Assembly (NCBI GenBank): GCA_005502925.1
Contig: SCPD01000016.1
Span: 62,001 to 126,000, forward strand
DNA length: 64,000 nt
Direction: 5' to 3'
Source: Rhizobiales bacterium Y(2018)
GTDB taxonomy: Bacteria > Pseudomonadota > Alphaproteobacteria > Rhizobiales > Aestuariivirgaceae
How positions within the stretch are numbered: position 1 is the stretch's first letter; every line of letters starts with the position of its first letter. Made by a program: the position numbers and the translations under genes. This document shows positions 34,217-44,736 of the stretch, piece after piece. The notes beneath the pieces were generated by a model. The model made no database searches. It was not told the DNA's origin and saw only the letters and a list, made by a program, of their open reading frames with translations.

Positions 34217-35242
34217 ATGACCGACACGGTCAGGACCGGTGCGCGCGCACCTGCCATGGACCGCTTTTCGTTGCCGGGACTATTGCGCGCACGCGAAACA
34301 GGCGTGTTTCTCGCGCTCGTGGTCCTATGCCTGTTCCTCACCTTCGCCACTGACGGCTTCCTGACCTCGGTCAATCTGCTCAATGTCGGCCGGCAGATCT
34401 CGCTGCTCGGCATCATGGCGGTCGGCATGACCTTCGTGCTGATCTCGGGCGAGGTCGATCTCTCGGTCGGATCGAACTATGCGCTCTCCGGCCTCGCCAC
34501 CGGCATGCTGATCATCGCGGGCTGGGGCCTCGTGCCGGCGCTCGCCGTCGGCCTCCTCACCGGCATGACGATCGGCCTCATCAACGGCGTGCTGTCGACC
34601 TATGGACGGCTGCCCTCGCTCATCGCGACACTCGGCATGCTGTCAGTGGTGCGCGGCTCCGCTCTCATCCTCACCAACGGCCAGCCGGTCACTGTCAATG
34701 TGCGCAACGGCGCCGATCCGGGCGTACTCGAAATCTTCAGCTTCATCGGCCAGGGCTATCTCTTCGGCATCGTGCCGATGCAGCTCGTCTTTTTCATCCT
34801 GATCGCCGCCCTCGCCTGGGTGGTGCTTTCCTGCACCAATTTCGGTTTCCGCGTCTTCGCCGTCGGCGGCAGCGCCAAGGCGGCGCGCGTTTCCGGCATC
34901 TCGATCAACAGCGTCAAGATCTGGGCCTTCGTGCTGATGGGCGCGCTCGCCGCCTTCGCCGGCATATTGAGCCTCGCCTTCCTGCCGAGCGGACAAGCGG
35001 GGCGCACCGGCCTCGGCCTCGAGCTTGACGTGATCGCCGCCACTATCGTCGGCGGCGCCTCGCTGTCGGGCGGTGAAGGCACCATCCTCGGCACCATTCT
35101 CGGCGTGCTCATCATCGGCGTCATGCGCAACGGCCTCGTGCTGATGGGGGTCAACCCCTTCGTGCAGGAGCTGATGATCGGCCTCGTCATCATCATCGCC
35201 GTCGGGATCGACAAATGGTCTACCCGCCGGCGCGGCGCCTGA
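34217..35242 (+). CDS. Ribose-type ABC transporter permease (RbsC-like)
   Basis: 341 residues with about ten hydrophobic segments. LISGEVDLSVGSNYALSGL and the late loop ATIVGGASLSGGEGTILGTI are the two conserved permease signatures of the monosaccharide (CUT2) family. ATG 34217 has GGGAGGACAG upstream. With the binding protein and double-domain ATPase that follow, it forms a complete sugar importer. Confidence 0.9.
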   Translation: MTDTVRTGARAPAMDRFSLPGLLRARETGVFLALVVLCLFLTFATDGFLTSVNLLNVGRQISLLGIMAVGMTFVLISGEVDLSVGSNYALSGLATGMLIIAGWGLVPALAVGLLTGMTIGLINGVLSTYGRLPSLIATLGMLSVVRGSALILTNGQPVTVNVRNGADPGVLEIFSFIGQGYLFGIVPMQLVFFILIAALAWVVLSCTNFGFRVFAVGGSAKAARVSGISINSVKIWAFVLMGALAAFAGILSLAFLPSGQAGRTGLGLELDVIAATIVGGASLSGGEGTILGTILGVLIIGVMRNGLVLMGVNPFVQELMIGLVIIIAVGIDKWSTRRRGA

Positions 35243-35282
35243 AGACAACCAGAACTGCAAATCCAAAGGGAGGACTATCCAA

Positions 35283-36254
35283 ATGAAACTCAGACATGTC
35301 ATTCTCGCTACGGCGCTTTGCCTGCTGCCCCTGCACCAGGCGGCGGCGGAATCGAAGCTCGCCGACTTCCCGCTGGCCGAACGCATCAAGGCCAAGGTCG
35401 CGGCCGGCCAGCCGCTCGACATCTATGTGTCCTATCACGATGTCTCGAACGAGTTTGCGCCCTTCATGAAGGCGGGCGTCGCGCGCGCCGCCGCCGAGGA
35501 CAAGGTCAATGCCAACTTCATCGGCCCGGTGGGCGCCGATGCCGACGGCCAGATCAGCGAGATCGAGACACTGATGGGCAAGATGGACGGCCTCGCCATT
35601 TCCTCGGTCTCGACCGACGCGCTGGCGCCGCTCATCGACCGCGTGCTCGCCGCCGGCATCCCGGTCGTCACCTTCAACACCGACAATCCGGACAGCAAAC
35701 GCCTCGCTTTCGCCGGTCAGGACCTCATCCAGTCGGGCCGCGAAGCCGGCGCCCTGATGGCGAAAACGCTGAACGGCAAGGGCAAGGTCATCATCACCAC
35801 CATCGACGCCGCCGCTCAGTGGTCGATCGACCGTGAGAACGGTGCCCGCGAAGCCCTCAAGAAGGAAGCCGGCATCGAGGTCGTGCAGACCCTCAATACC
35901 GGCACCGATCCGCAGAAGATCTATTCGGCGATCGAAAACGCCATGCTGGCCAATCCCGATATCGACGGCATCCTGTCGCTCGAATGCTGCTCGACGCCGG
36001 CGGCTGGCACCTGGGTCGAACGCAACAAAGCCTCCGACAAGGTCAAGGTGGTCGGCTTCGATCTCCTCGACCAGACGGTGCAGCTCGTCGAGAGCGGCAA
36101 TATCCAGGCGACCATCGACCAGGCGCCGGAACGCCAGGGCTTCGAGGCGGTCAATCTCATCGTCAAATTCGTGAAGGGCGAGACGATCGACAATCTCGAC
36201 ACCGGTGTGGGCATCTACACGAAGGACAATATCGGCGAAGTGACGAAGAAATAG
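35283..36254 (+). CDS. Ribose-type periplasmic sugar-binding protein (RbsB-like)
   Basis: 323 residues with a Sec signal peptide (MKLRHVILATALCLLPLHQA, cleavage near AAAES). The mature part follows the RbsB fold: IYVSYHDVSNEFAPFMKAG, IPVVTFNTDNPDS, EAGALMAKTLNGKGKVIITT and DGILSLECC. Position between the permease and ATPase confirms the role. The specific sugar cannot be read, though the RbsK/RbsD-like genes that follow suggest a pentose or pentose-like ligand. Confidence 0.9.
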   Translation: MKLRHVILATALCLLPLHQAAAESKLADFPLAERIKAKVAAGQPLDIYVSYHDVSNEFAPFMKAGVARAAAEDKVNANFIGPVGADADGQISEIETLMGKMDGLAISSVSTDALAPLIDRVLAAGIPVVTFNTDNPDSKRLAFAGQDLIQSGREAGALMAKTLNGKGKVIITTIDAAAQWSIDRENGAREALKKEAGIEVVQTLNTGTDPQKIYSAIENAMLANPDIDGILSLECCSTPAAGTWVERNKASDKVKVVGFDLLDQTVQLVESGNIQATIDQAPERQGFEAVNLIVKFVKGETIDNLDTGVGIYTKDNIGEVTKK

Positions 36255-36276
36255 GGCGCTCTTACAAGCGGCCTCT

Positions 36277-37788
<1,512 letters not shown>

Positions 37789-37798
37789 GGAATAGGAA

Positions 37799-38749
37799 AT
37801 GACGAAACCCAAGATCATGATCGTTGGCAGCTTCGCGGTGGGCCTCACCATGCGGGCGCCGAAGCTGCCAATATTCGGCGAAACCATGCTCGGCACCGAT
37901 TTCGACATGGGACCCGGCGGCAAGGGCTCCAACCAGGCGGTCGCGACCGCGAGGCTCGGGGCGCAATCCTCACTGCGCGCCATTCTCGGCACCGACAAGC
38001 TCGCCGGCATCGCCACCGATCTCTATGCGGCGGAAGGCGTCGACACCGAATTCGTGACCTCGCAGAGTGCGCGTGCCACCGGAGTCGGCTTCATCATCCT
38101 CAATGACAAGGGCGAGAATTTCATCATCCTCGATATGGGCGCCAATGAGCTGATGGACGCCAAGTCGGTCGATATTGCAGAGGCCCGGATCGCCGAAAGC
38201 GATGTGGTGATGACCGTCCTCGAAGTGCCGACGGAAGCCGCAAACCGCGCCATGGAGCTAGGCCGCAAGCATGGCGCCCGAACCATCCTGAATCCCGCCC
38301 CGGCCCGCGCGCTGCCGCATGGGATTTTCGCTTCCGTCGATTATCTCACGCCCAATGAAAGCGAACTGCGCATCCTGCTGGGACTTCCGGCGGACGATCC
38401 GCGTTCGTCGCGCGAGCTTGCGGCGGAATTGCGCCGGCGTGGTGTGCGCAATGTCGTGGTGACGCTCGGCCGCCAGGGTGCCCTCATCCTGACGGACGAT
38501 CTCGACCAGATGGTGCCGGCGGTGCCGGTCGATGTCGTCGACACCACGGGCGCCGGCGATGCCTTCAATTCCGGCTTCGCGGTGGCGCTCGCCGAAGGCC
38601 GCGACATCGTGGAGGCGGTGCGCTTCGGCGTCGTCTGCGGCGCCATCGCCTGCACCAAGCTCGGTGTGATCCCGAGCCTCGCTTATCGTGCCGAGGCCGA
38701 CGCCATGTATGAAAAAGCCCGCAACAGTGTGTGGAAGGATAAGAAATGA
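37799..38749 (+). CDS. PfkB-family carbohydrate kinase (ribokinase-like)
   Basis: 316 residues with the PfkB N-terminal motif MGPGGKGSNQAVATARLG and the C-terminal anion-hole and base motif DTTGAGDAFNSGFAVAL. It resembles RbsK. It phosphorylates the imported sugar before further catabolism. The stop overlaps the RbsD-like gene by 4 bp (ATGA). Confidence 0.9.
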   Translation: MTKPKIMIVGSFAVGLTMRAPKLPIFGETMLGTDFDMGPGGKGSNQAVATARLGAQSSLRAILGTDKLAGIATDLYAAEGVDTEFVTSQSARATGVGFIILNDKGENFIILDMGANELMDAKSVDIAEARIAESDVVMTVLEVPTEAANRAMELGRKHGARTILNPAPARALPHGIFASVDYLTPNESELRILLGLPADDPRSSRELAAELRRRGVRNVVVTLGRQGALILTDDLDQMVPAVPVDVVDTTGAGDAFNSGFAVALAEGRDIVEAVRFGVVCGAIACTKLGVIPSLAYRAEADAMYEKARNSVWKDKK

Positions 38750-39204
38750 ACCGCAACCGACTGCTCAATGCCGAACTCAGCCATGCCATCGCCCTGATGG
38801 GCCATGGCGATCTGATGATCGTCTGCGATGCGGGTTTCCCGATCCCCTCCTCGGCCTGGCGCATCGATCTCGCCATCGCACCGGACCTGCCCGATCTCGA
38901 AACGGTGCTGACGCCGATCGCCGCCAATCTCATCTGCGAACGCGTCGGTTATGCCGACACGCTGGCGAAGCACAATCCGCGCCTCCTCGAAAAGGTGCAG
39001 CGCATCTTCAAGGGCGCCGATTTCGAGACCGCCAAGCATGAGACGATCCTGACCGAGATGGCGGCCAAGGCGAAGGTCATCGTGCGCACCGGCGCCTTCG
39101 ATCCATGGGGCAATATCCTGCTTTATTCCGGCGTCGACGTGCCGGCCTGGTTCTCCAAGAACGGCACCGTGCCGCCCGACTACTACGCCAAGAATATGAA
39201 GTGA
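38746..39204 (+). CDS. RbsD/FucU-family sugar pyranase (mutarotase)
   Basis: 152 residues: NRLLNAELSHAIALMGHGD with the conserved His pair, MIVCDAGFPIP and the C-terminal YSGVDVPAWFSKNG. The family interconverts pyranose and furanose forms to supply the kinase. Coupled to the upstream PfkB gene. RbsD and FucU cannot be separated here. Confidence 0.85.
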   Translation: MNRNRLLNAELSHAIALMGHGDLMIVCDAGFPIPSSAWRIDLAIAPDLPDLETVLTPIAANLICERVGYADTLAKHNPRLLEKVQRIFKGADFETAKHETILTEMAAKAKVIVRTGAFDPWGNILLYSGVDVPAWFSKNGTVPPDYYAKNMK

Positions 39205-39205
39205 G

Positions 39206-40033
39206 ATGCCGCGTATCTTCGATTTCGGCGGCCGCGAGGTGGAGCGCAGCCTGACGGTCGCCGATCTGCGCCGGCTCAAAGGCAGCGGCAAACAGGTCAC
39301 GCAAGTGACCGCCGAGACGGCGGAGGAAGCCGCCGCCGCCGAGGCCGCCGGCATCGAGATGGTCGTCTGCCGCGGCAGCAATGTCGCAAGGGTCCGCGAA
39401 GGCTCGCGCCGGATCTTCGTCACCGCGGCGTTGGGCTTCGCCGAGGCGATCACCGGCGATGAGATTTTACGCGCCGGCTTCGCCGCGGTCACCTCCGGGG
39501 CGGATGCGGTCATCACCGGGCGCAGTCCCGACATGGTGCTTCTGCTCGCCAATGAACAGATTCCGGTCATGGGCCATCTTGGCTTGGTGCCGCGTAAATC
39601 GACCTGGGTCGGCGGCATGCGCGCGGTCGGCAAGACGGCGAAGGAAGCGCTGGAGCTGTGGGATCGCTTCCGCCAGCTCGAGGATGCCGGCGCCTTCGCG
39701 GCTGAATGCGAGGTCATCGCCGCCCCGGTGATGGCCGAGATCAATAAGCGCACCTCGCTGGTGACCGTGTCGCTGGGTTCAGGTCCGGCAGCGGATGTGA
39801 TCTTTCTCTTCACCTCCGACATCTGCGGCGAGAGCGCCCGCCTGCCCCGCCATGCGCGGGCCTGGGGCAACCTCAGGCGCCTGCAGGACCAGATCCGGCA
39901 AGAGCGGATCGAGGCCCTCAGAGGATTTCGCGGCGCCGTCGCGTCAAGCGACTTCCCGGCCACCGGCGAAGTCGCGGCGATGCCGCCCGAGGAACTGGCC
40001 AGCTTCCTACTCAAGCTTCAAAGCGCCTCCTGA
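39206..40033 (+). CDS. PanB-like (ketopantoate hydroxymethyltransferase superfamily) protein, divergent
   Basis: 275 residues. IPVMGHLGLVPRKSTWVGG, LEDAGAFAAECEVIAAPVMA and SLGSGPAADVIFLFTSDICG align with PanB, a (beta/alpha)8 aldolase. The Mg-binding Asp of the usual VGDS loop is absent (MVVCRGSNVARV), so classical ketopantoate synthesis is doubtful. It starts 1 bp after the RbsD-like gene and closes the sugar operon, suggesting an aldolase or lyase step on the imported compound. The 3' end overlaps the convergent LysR gene by 23 bp. Confidence 0.75.
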   Translation: MPRIFDFGGREVERSLTVADLRRLKGSGKQVTQVTAETAEEAAAAEAAGIEMVVCRGSNVARVREGSRRIFVTAALGFAEAITGDEILRAGFAAVTSGADAVITGRSPDMVLLLANEQIPVMGHLGLVPRKSTWVGGMRAVGKTAKEALELWDRFRQLEDAGAFAAECEVIAAPVMAEINKRTSLVTVSLGSGPAADVIFLFTSDICGESARLPRHARAWGNLRRLQDQIRQERIEALRGFRGAVASSDFPATGEVAAMPPEELASFLLKLQSAS

Positions 40034-40934
40034 CGAAATCGCGCAGAGCGGACGCAGCCGGGGTGAGCGCCGGCGCCTTCGCCCAGGCGAGCAATATGCG
40101 CTGCGCCGGCAGCCTGTCGGAAATCGGCAGCGCCACGAGCTTCCGGCCGTCATAGCTCTGATCCGCCTTGGGCCGCGTATAGGCGACCGCCACACCGAGG
40201 CCGTTCGCCACCATGCCGCGCTGCAGCTCGAAAGAAGAAGCGCGTGCCGCCACATCGACCTCGATCCCCTCAGCATTGAACAAGGCCACGATATGCTGCC
40301 AGCTCAAGGCCTGATCGGTGAGGATCAATGGGAATTTGGCGAGATCAGCCAAGGCGACTGACGAGTGGCGCGCCAGCGCATGGCCGGACGGCAGCATGGC
40401 ATAGGGCTGGAGCTCGACCAGCGTCTCGCGCGCAATATCAGGGCCGAGCCCCAGATCGTAAGTCAGCGCCAGATCGATCGAACCTTTACGCAGCTGGCTC
40501 GCCAATTCGTCGAAGCCGGCATCGCGGAATTCGACGGTGATCGCCGGCATCGCCTTGCGAAACTCACCCAGGAGCCGCGGCACATAATAGGGAGCGAGAT
40601 CGGTGAAGCAGCCGAGCATCGCCGCGCCCGAGATCGCCTCCTCGGCGTTGCCGAGCCGGCTCAACCCCACCGCCTGGTCGAGCACATAACGCGCCTGGCG
40701 GACGAAGCTCGCGCCGAAGGAGGTGAGCTCGACGCCCTCACCCTTGCGCCTCACGAACAGCTTGCGGCCGTAATGCGCCTCGATCTGGGCAATGGCGACC
40801 GAGATCGAAGGCTGCGAGACATTGAGCGTCTCCGCCGCCGCGGTGACGTTTCGGGCATCGGCCGCCGCCACCGCGTAGCGCAGCTGCTTCAGGGTCAAAG
40901 ATAGGATTTCTTTATGTTTCATATTATCAATCAT
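40011..40934 (-). CDS. LysR-family transcriptional regulator
   Basis: 307 residues with HTH LTLKQLRYAVAAADARNVTA and recognition segment LNVSQPSISVAIAQIEAHYG, then an effector-binding domain. The start may be ATG 40934 or ATG 40922. It is divergent from a PhyH dioxygenase (40993), with an ATCAA-N12-TTGAT dyad between them. Regulation of that dioxygenase is the natural inference. Confidence 0.9.
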   Translation of the reverse strand: MIDNMKHKEILSLTLKQLRYAVAAADARNVTAAAETLNVSQPSISVAIAQIEAHYGRKLFVRRKGEGVELTSFGASFVRQARYVLDQAVGLSRLGNAEEAISGAAMLGCFTDLAPYYVPRLLGEFRKAMPAITVEFRDAGFDELASQLRKGSIDLALTYDLGLGPDIARETLVELQPYAMLPSGHALARHSSVALADLAKFPLILTDQALSWQHIVALFNAEGIEVDVAARASSFELQRGMVANGLGVAVAYTRPKADQSYDGRKLVALPISDRLPAQRILLAWAKAPALTPAASALRDFVRRRFEA

Positions 40935-40947
40935 TATTTTACTTGAT
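40926..40947. promoter_or_regulatory. Candidate LysR operator before PhyH copy 3
   Basis: ATCAA (40926-40930) and TTGAT (40943-40947) are an inverted repeat with AT-rich centre, partly over the LysR start region. It matches the loose ATC-N-GAT pattern of LysR sites. Confidence 0.35.
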
Positions 40948-40992
40948 GTTTGCCCTCCTGCAAAGTCCTCCCGACGAGATCAGGAGAAACCG

Positions 40993-41793
40993 ATGAGCAA
41001 ATATGTGAGCGCCGAGCAGATCGCCGATTACCAGCGCGACGGGGTCGTCTGCATCAAGGGGTTGTTCAAGGACTGGGTGCCGGTCATCAGCGAAGGCATC
41101 GAGCGCAATATGCGCGAGCCCAGCCAATATGCTGCCGAGAACCTCAGGCCCGGCGAAGGCGGCCGCTTCTTCGACGATTATTGCAACTGGGAGCGCATCC
41201 CGGAATTCACCGAGCTCATCCGCAAGTCGCCCGCCGCCCAGGCCGCCGCCGAGCTGATGCAGTCGAAATCGGCGCAGATCTTCCACGACCATGTGCTGGT
41301 CAAGGAGCCGGGCACCTCTAAGCCGACGCCCTGGCACCAGGACGCTCCTTATTATTTCGTCGATGGCGAGCAGACGGTCAGCTTCTGGGTGCCGGTCGAG
41401 CCGGTGAAGGAAGCGGCCCTGCGCTGCATCGCAGGCTCGCACAAATGGCCGAAGATGGTGCTGCCGGTGCGCTGGCTGTCGGAGCAGAATTTCTATGCCG
41501 GCGAGCATGATTATATCCCGGTGCCCGATCCCGATGCCGAGCCTGGCAAATACAACGTGGTCGAATGGCAGATGGAACCGGGCGATGCGGTCGCCTTCCA
41601 CTACAAGACCGTGCATGGCGCGCGCGGCAACAATTCCGATCGCCGGCGGCGCGCCTTCTCGATGCGCTGGGTGGGCGATGACGCTCGTTATGTCACCCGG
41701 CCGGGCCGCACCTCGCCACCCTATCCGGGCCATGACATGAAACACGGCCAGCGCCTGCGCGAAGACTGGTTCCCGGTCATCTGGAACCAGTAA
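40993..41793 (+). CDS. Phytanoyl-CoA dioxygenase (PhyH) family protein, copy 3
   Basis: 266 residues. Fe/2OG motifs are PTPWHQDAPYYFVDG (His-x-Asp), FHYKTVHGARGNN (distal His) and RRRRAFSMRWVG (2OG Arg). The N terminus reads SAEQIADYQRDGVVCIKG, the usual PhyH opening. It is divergent from the LysR gene. The three PhyH copies differ enough in sequence around the triad to be separate enzymes, not recent duplicates. Confidence 0.85.
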   Translation: MSKYVSAEQIADYQRDGVVCIKGLFKDWVPVISEGIERNMREPSQYAAENLRPGEGGRFFDDYCNWERIPEFTELIRKSPAAQAAAELMQSKSAQIFHDHVLVKEPGTSKPTPWHQDAPYYFVDGEQTVSFWVPVEPVKEAALRCIAGSHKWPKMVLPVRWLSEQNFYAGEHDYIPVPDPDAEPGKYNVVEWQMEPGDAVAFHYKTVHGARGNNSDRRRRAFSMRWVGDDARYVTRPGRTSPPYPGHDMKHGQRLREDWFPVIWNQ

Positions 41794-41865
41794 GCCCGAT
41801 TTCGCAATTTCAGTCACATACCTCCGCCCGTTCCGTGGCATAATCGGGATGGGAGGAGCGGTCCG

Positions 41866-42693
41866 TTGCGTGCAGCCACTTTTACCGACCACCGCCGGCG
41901 CATCGGGCGCGCCGTCAGCCATGTCGACTGGCATCTCGACGACGAGATGGACATCAGGCGGCTGGCCGATATCGCCTGTTTCTCGCCCTATCATTTCCTG
42001 CGCGTCTTCCAGGAACTGACCCGCGAGACGCCGCTGTCTATGGTGCGGCGCCTCAGGCTCGAACGCGCCCGCAGGCGGCTCGCCGCCGGCCTCTCGGTCA
42101 CCGAAGCCGCCCAGGAAGCCTGTTTCGAAAGCTCGCAGGCCTTTGCACGCGCCTTCCGCGCCTTGTTCGACCGCACGCCCAGCAGCATCGAGCCGGGCGA
42201 GATCAGGCTCGATCCGGCCGACCTACCACCCGAGATCGTGACGCTGAAGGAAAGGCGCGCCATCGCGCTCGACTTTACAGGCACGCATCTCGATCTCACC
42301 GATGGCTTCGGTCATCTGCTCGGCCTGGCACGGCCGCTGATGCGGCGCCACGGCTCACATGCCGCCTCGCTCAGCACCGACTATCCCTTCCCCGAGCTCG
42401 ACAAGCCCTATGGCTGCCAGATGCTGCTGCTGATGCCGGAGGCCGGCTTGCGTGAAACGAAAATGCCGGTCATCAACATCGCTGGCGGCCTGCACGTCCA
42501 GTGGCGGCGGCGCGGTTTGCTCCTCGACTCCCATGCCGGCTACCGGAAGCTTCTCGACCACACACTGCCGGCGCGCGGGCTTTACCGGACCGACGGCCCG
42601 ATCATCCGTCTCTTCCACAATGATCCGGCGCTGGTGCCCCGCGGTAATCGCAAATGGTCACTCTTCATCCCGGTCGTTCCGCTCGACAGCTGA
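41866..42693 (+). CDS. AraC-family regulator with C-terminal GyrI-like effector domain
   Basis: 275 residues, starting at TTG 41866, which has GGAGGAG 8 bases upstream. The N-terminal AraC domain (LADIACFSPYHFLRVFQELT; VTEAAQEACFESSQAFARAF) is followed by a GyrI-like small-molecule domain (about 120-275, ending LVPRGNRKWSLFIPVVPLDS). Inverting the normal order, the HTH precedes the sensor, as in SoxS/Rob-GyrI fusions. The hydrolase gene 7 bp downstream is the likely target. Confidence 0.85.
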   Translation: MRAATFTDHRRRIGRAVSHVDWHLDDEMDIRRLADIACFSPYHFLRVFQELTRETPLSMVRRLRLERARRRLAAGLSVTEAAQEACFESSQAFARAFRALFDRTPSSIEPGEIRLDPADLPPEIVTLKERRAIALDFTGTHLDLTDGFGHLLGLARPLMRRHGSHAASLSTDYPFPELDKPYGCQMLLLMPEAGLRETKMPVINIAGGLHVQWRRRGLLLDSHAGYRKLLDHTLPARGLYRTDGPIIRLFHNDPALVPRGNRKWSLFIPVVPLDS

Positions 42694-42700
42694 GAGTTCC

Positions 42701-43429
42701 ATGAAACTTTATCTGCTCGCTTTTCTCGGCTCGCTTCTCCTCGGCGTCTCATCGTCGAGGGCGCAGGAACCGGTCGCGTTCAAAACCGCCGACGGCATCA
42801 CCGTTTATGGTGACTACTATGCCGGAACGGATGCGACGCGGCCGGTCATCCTCGCTTTCCATCAGGCCGACTTCAACCGCCTCGAATATCGCGAGATCGC
42901 GCCGCTCCTTGTGGAACGAGGTTTCACGGTACTGGCGATCGACCAGCGCTCGGGCGGTAATTATGGCGGCGTGGACAACCGGACGGCCAAGGAAGCCAAG
43001 GGCTTCTGGGTCTATACCGACGCCATGCCCGATCTCGAGGCGGCACTCGCCTGGGCGCGCGCGAAACAACCGCAATCGAAGATCATCGCCTGGGGCTCGA
43101 GCTATTCGGCCTCGCTCGCCATCATTCTGGCGTCGAAGCATAAGGATGTATCGGGCGTGCTCGCCTTCTCGCCCGGCGAATATTTCGACGGCAAGCCGTC
43201 AGTGCGCGAGGCCGCGAAAAGCGTCATGGTGCCGGTCTTCATCACGTCCCGCGGCGACCGGGAAAAGGTCATCGCCAAGCTCATCCTCGAAGCCGTCGCT
43301 GCGCCGGACAAGACGCAATTCATCCCGCAAGGCACAGGCGTTCACGGCTCGAGCGCGCTGCTCCAGCCACAGGGCAAGGCGGAAGAATATTGGAAAGCGG
43401 TCGACGCGTTCCTGGCCAAGTTCAAGTAG
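42701..43429 (+). CDS. Secreted alpha/beta hydrolase (dienelactone-hydrolase-like)
   Basis: 242 residues with a Sec signal peptide (MKLYLLAFLGSLLLGVSSSR, then AQEP). The fold is shown by PVILAFHQADFNRLEYREIA (oxyanion strand), IAWGSSYSASLAII (nucleophile elbow) and a late His in GTGVHGSSAL. It starts 7 bp after the AraC-GyrI gene and overlaps the convergent aspartase gene by 8 bp. A periplasmic esterase or lipase role is likely; the substrate is unknown. Confidence 0.8.
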   Translation: MKLYLLAFLGSLLLGVSSSRAQEPVAFKTADGITVYGDYYAGTDATRPVILAFHQADFNRLEYREIAPLLVERGFTVLAIDQRSGGNYGGVDNRTAKEAKGFWVYTDAMPDLEAALAWARAKQPQSKIIAWGSSYSASLAIILASKHKDVSGVLAFSPGEYFDGKPSVREAAKSVMVPVFITSRGDREKVIAKLILEAVAAPDKTQFIPQGTGVHGSSALLQPQGKAEEYWKAVDAFLAKFK

Positions 43430-44729
43430 TGGCCGGGCGACGCTCCATCACGAGCTTCGCCGCTGCTTCATAACCAATGCTGGTGACGAGCTCGGTGGCG
43501 AAGGCGCTGCTGCCCGCGAGATTACTCTGGCAGCGTTCTGCGTCGGAACGGATGTCGTTCACACAGGTGCGGATGAAGGTCGGCACAGCCGTACTCAGCA
43601 GCCGTATCGCCTGGTGCAAGCTGTAGACGATGACCGGCTCCATGGCGTTGAGCTGCAGTTGGCCGGCTTCCGCCGCCATGCCGATGGTCGTGTCGAGGCC
43701 ATAGACATGGAAGCAGACCTGGTTCAGCGCCTCGGCCGCCACCGGATTGACCTTGCCCGGCATCAGCGACGAGCCCGGCTGCAAGGCCGGCAGGTGGATC
43801 TCGCCGAAGCCGCCATAGGGACCACTCGACAAAAGCCGCAGATCATTGGCGATCTTCGACAGCTTCGCCGCCGTCCGCTTCAGAAGGCCGGACTGGAGCA
43901 TGAAGGCGCCCATGTCCCAGCTCGCTTCGAAAAGATCACTCGCCGGCACCACGGCGAGCCCGGTCACTTCACGCAAATGCTCGAGCACGCGCTCGCGATA
44001 GACGGCGCCGGCCGCCACGCCCGAGCCGATGGCGGTGCCGCCGAGATTGATCTCGAGGAACAGTTTTTCCGCCTCGGCGAGCCGACTCACATCCTCGCCG
44101 ATCGTGGTGGCAAAAGCGCCGAATTCCTGGCCGAGCGTCATGCCGACCGCATCCTGGAGCTGGGTGCGGCCGAGCTTCGGGATCGCGGCGAACTCTTCCG
44201 CCTTGCTGCGCAAGGCTTCGACCAGCTCGCGCAAAGCGCCCTGCACATCGCGGCTCGCCCGCACCATCGACAGGCGCGCCGCGGTCGCATAGGCGTCGTT
44301 GGTCGATTGCGAGCGGTTGACCTCGTCATTGGGATGAACGACGCGCTCAGCCCCCACCGGACCGCCGAGCCTGAGGCTCGCCAGATTGGCGACGACCTCA
44401 TTCATGTTCATATTGGTCGAGGTGCCCGCCCCACCCTGGAAGACGTCGACGACGAATTCCTCACGGTGATGACCGGCAACGATCTCGCGGCAGACTGCGA
44501 TGATCGCGTCGGCTTTTTCGGGCGCCAGCGATCCCTCGTCGCGATTGGCGAGCGCCGCCGCGATCTTCACTTCCGCCAGCGCGGTCAGGAGATGCGGCAG
44601 CGTCGCGATCGACACCCCGGAGATCGGGAAATTGGCGACGGCCCGCGCCGTCTGAGCGCCATAAAGGCGCTCGCGCGGGACCATCACCAGGCCAAGCGAG
44701 TCCCGCTCGGCACGGAAGGCTTCACTCAT
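43422..44729 (-). CDS. Aspartase/fumarase-superfamily lyase (AspA-like)
   Basis: 435 residues. The superfamily signature PGSSLMPGKVNPVAAEAL carries the catalytic Ser. FQGGAGTSTNMNMNEVVAN and RSQSTNDAYATAARL are substrate-binding regions. Length is shorter than AspA (about 470) because the C-terminal tail is missing. It removes ammonia from an aspartate-type substrate to give fumarate, or a related reaction. It follows a class III aminotransferase and a semialdehyde dehydrogenase in one reverse-strand unit. Confidence 0.83.
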   Translation of the reverse strand: MSEAFRAERDSLGLVMVPRERLYGAQTARAVANFPISGVSIATLPHLLTALAEVKIAAALANRDEGSLAPEKADAIIAVCREIVAGHHREEFVVDVFQGGAGTSTNMNMNEVVANLASLRLGGPVGAERVVHPNDEVNRSQSTNDAYATAARLSMVRASRDVQGALRELVEALRSKAEEFAAIPKLGRTQLQDAVGMTLGQEFGAFATTIGEDVSRLAEAEKLFLEINLGGTAIGSGVAAGAVYRERVLEHLREVTGLAVVPASDLFEASWDMGAFMLQSGLLKRTAAKLSKIANDLRLLSSGPYGGFGEIHLPALQPGSSLMPGKVNPVAAEALNQVCFHVYGLDTTIGMAAEAGQLQLNAMEPVIVYSLHQAIRLLSTAVPTFIRTCVNDIRSDAERCQSNLAGSSAFATELVTSIGYEAAAKLVMERRPATT

Positions 44730-44736
44730 GATCGTG

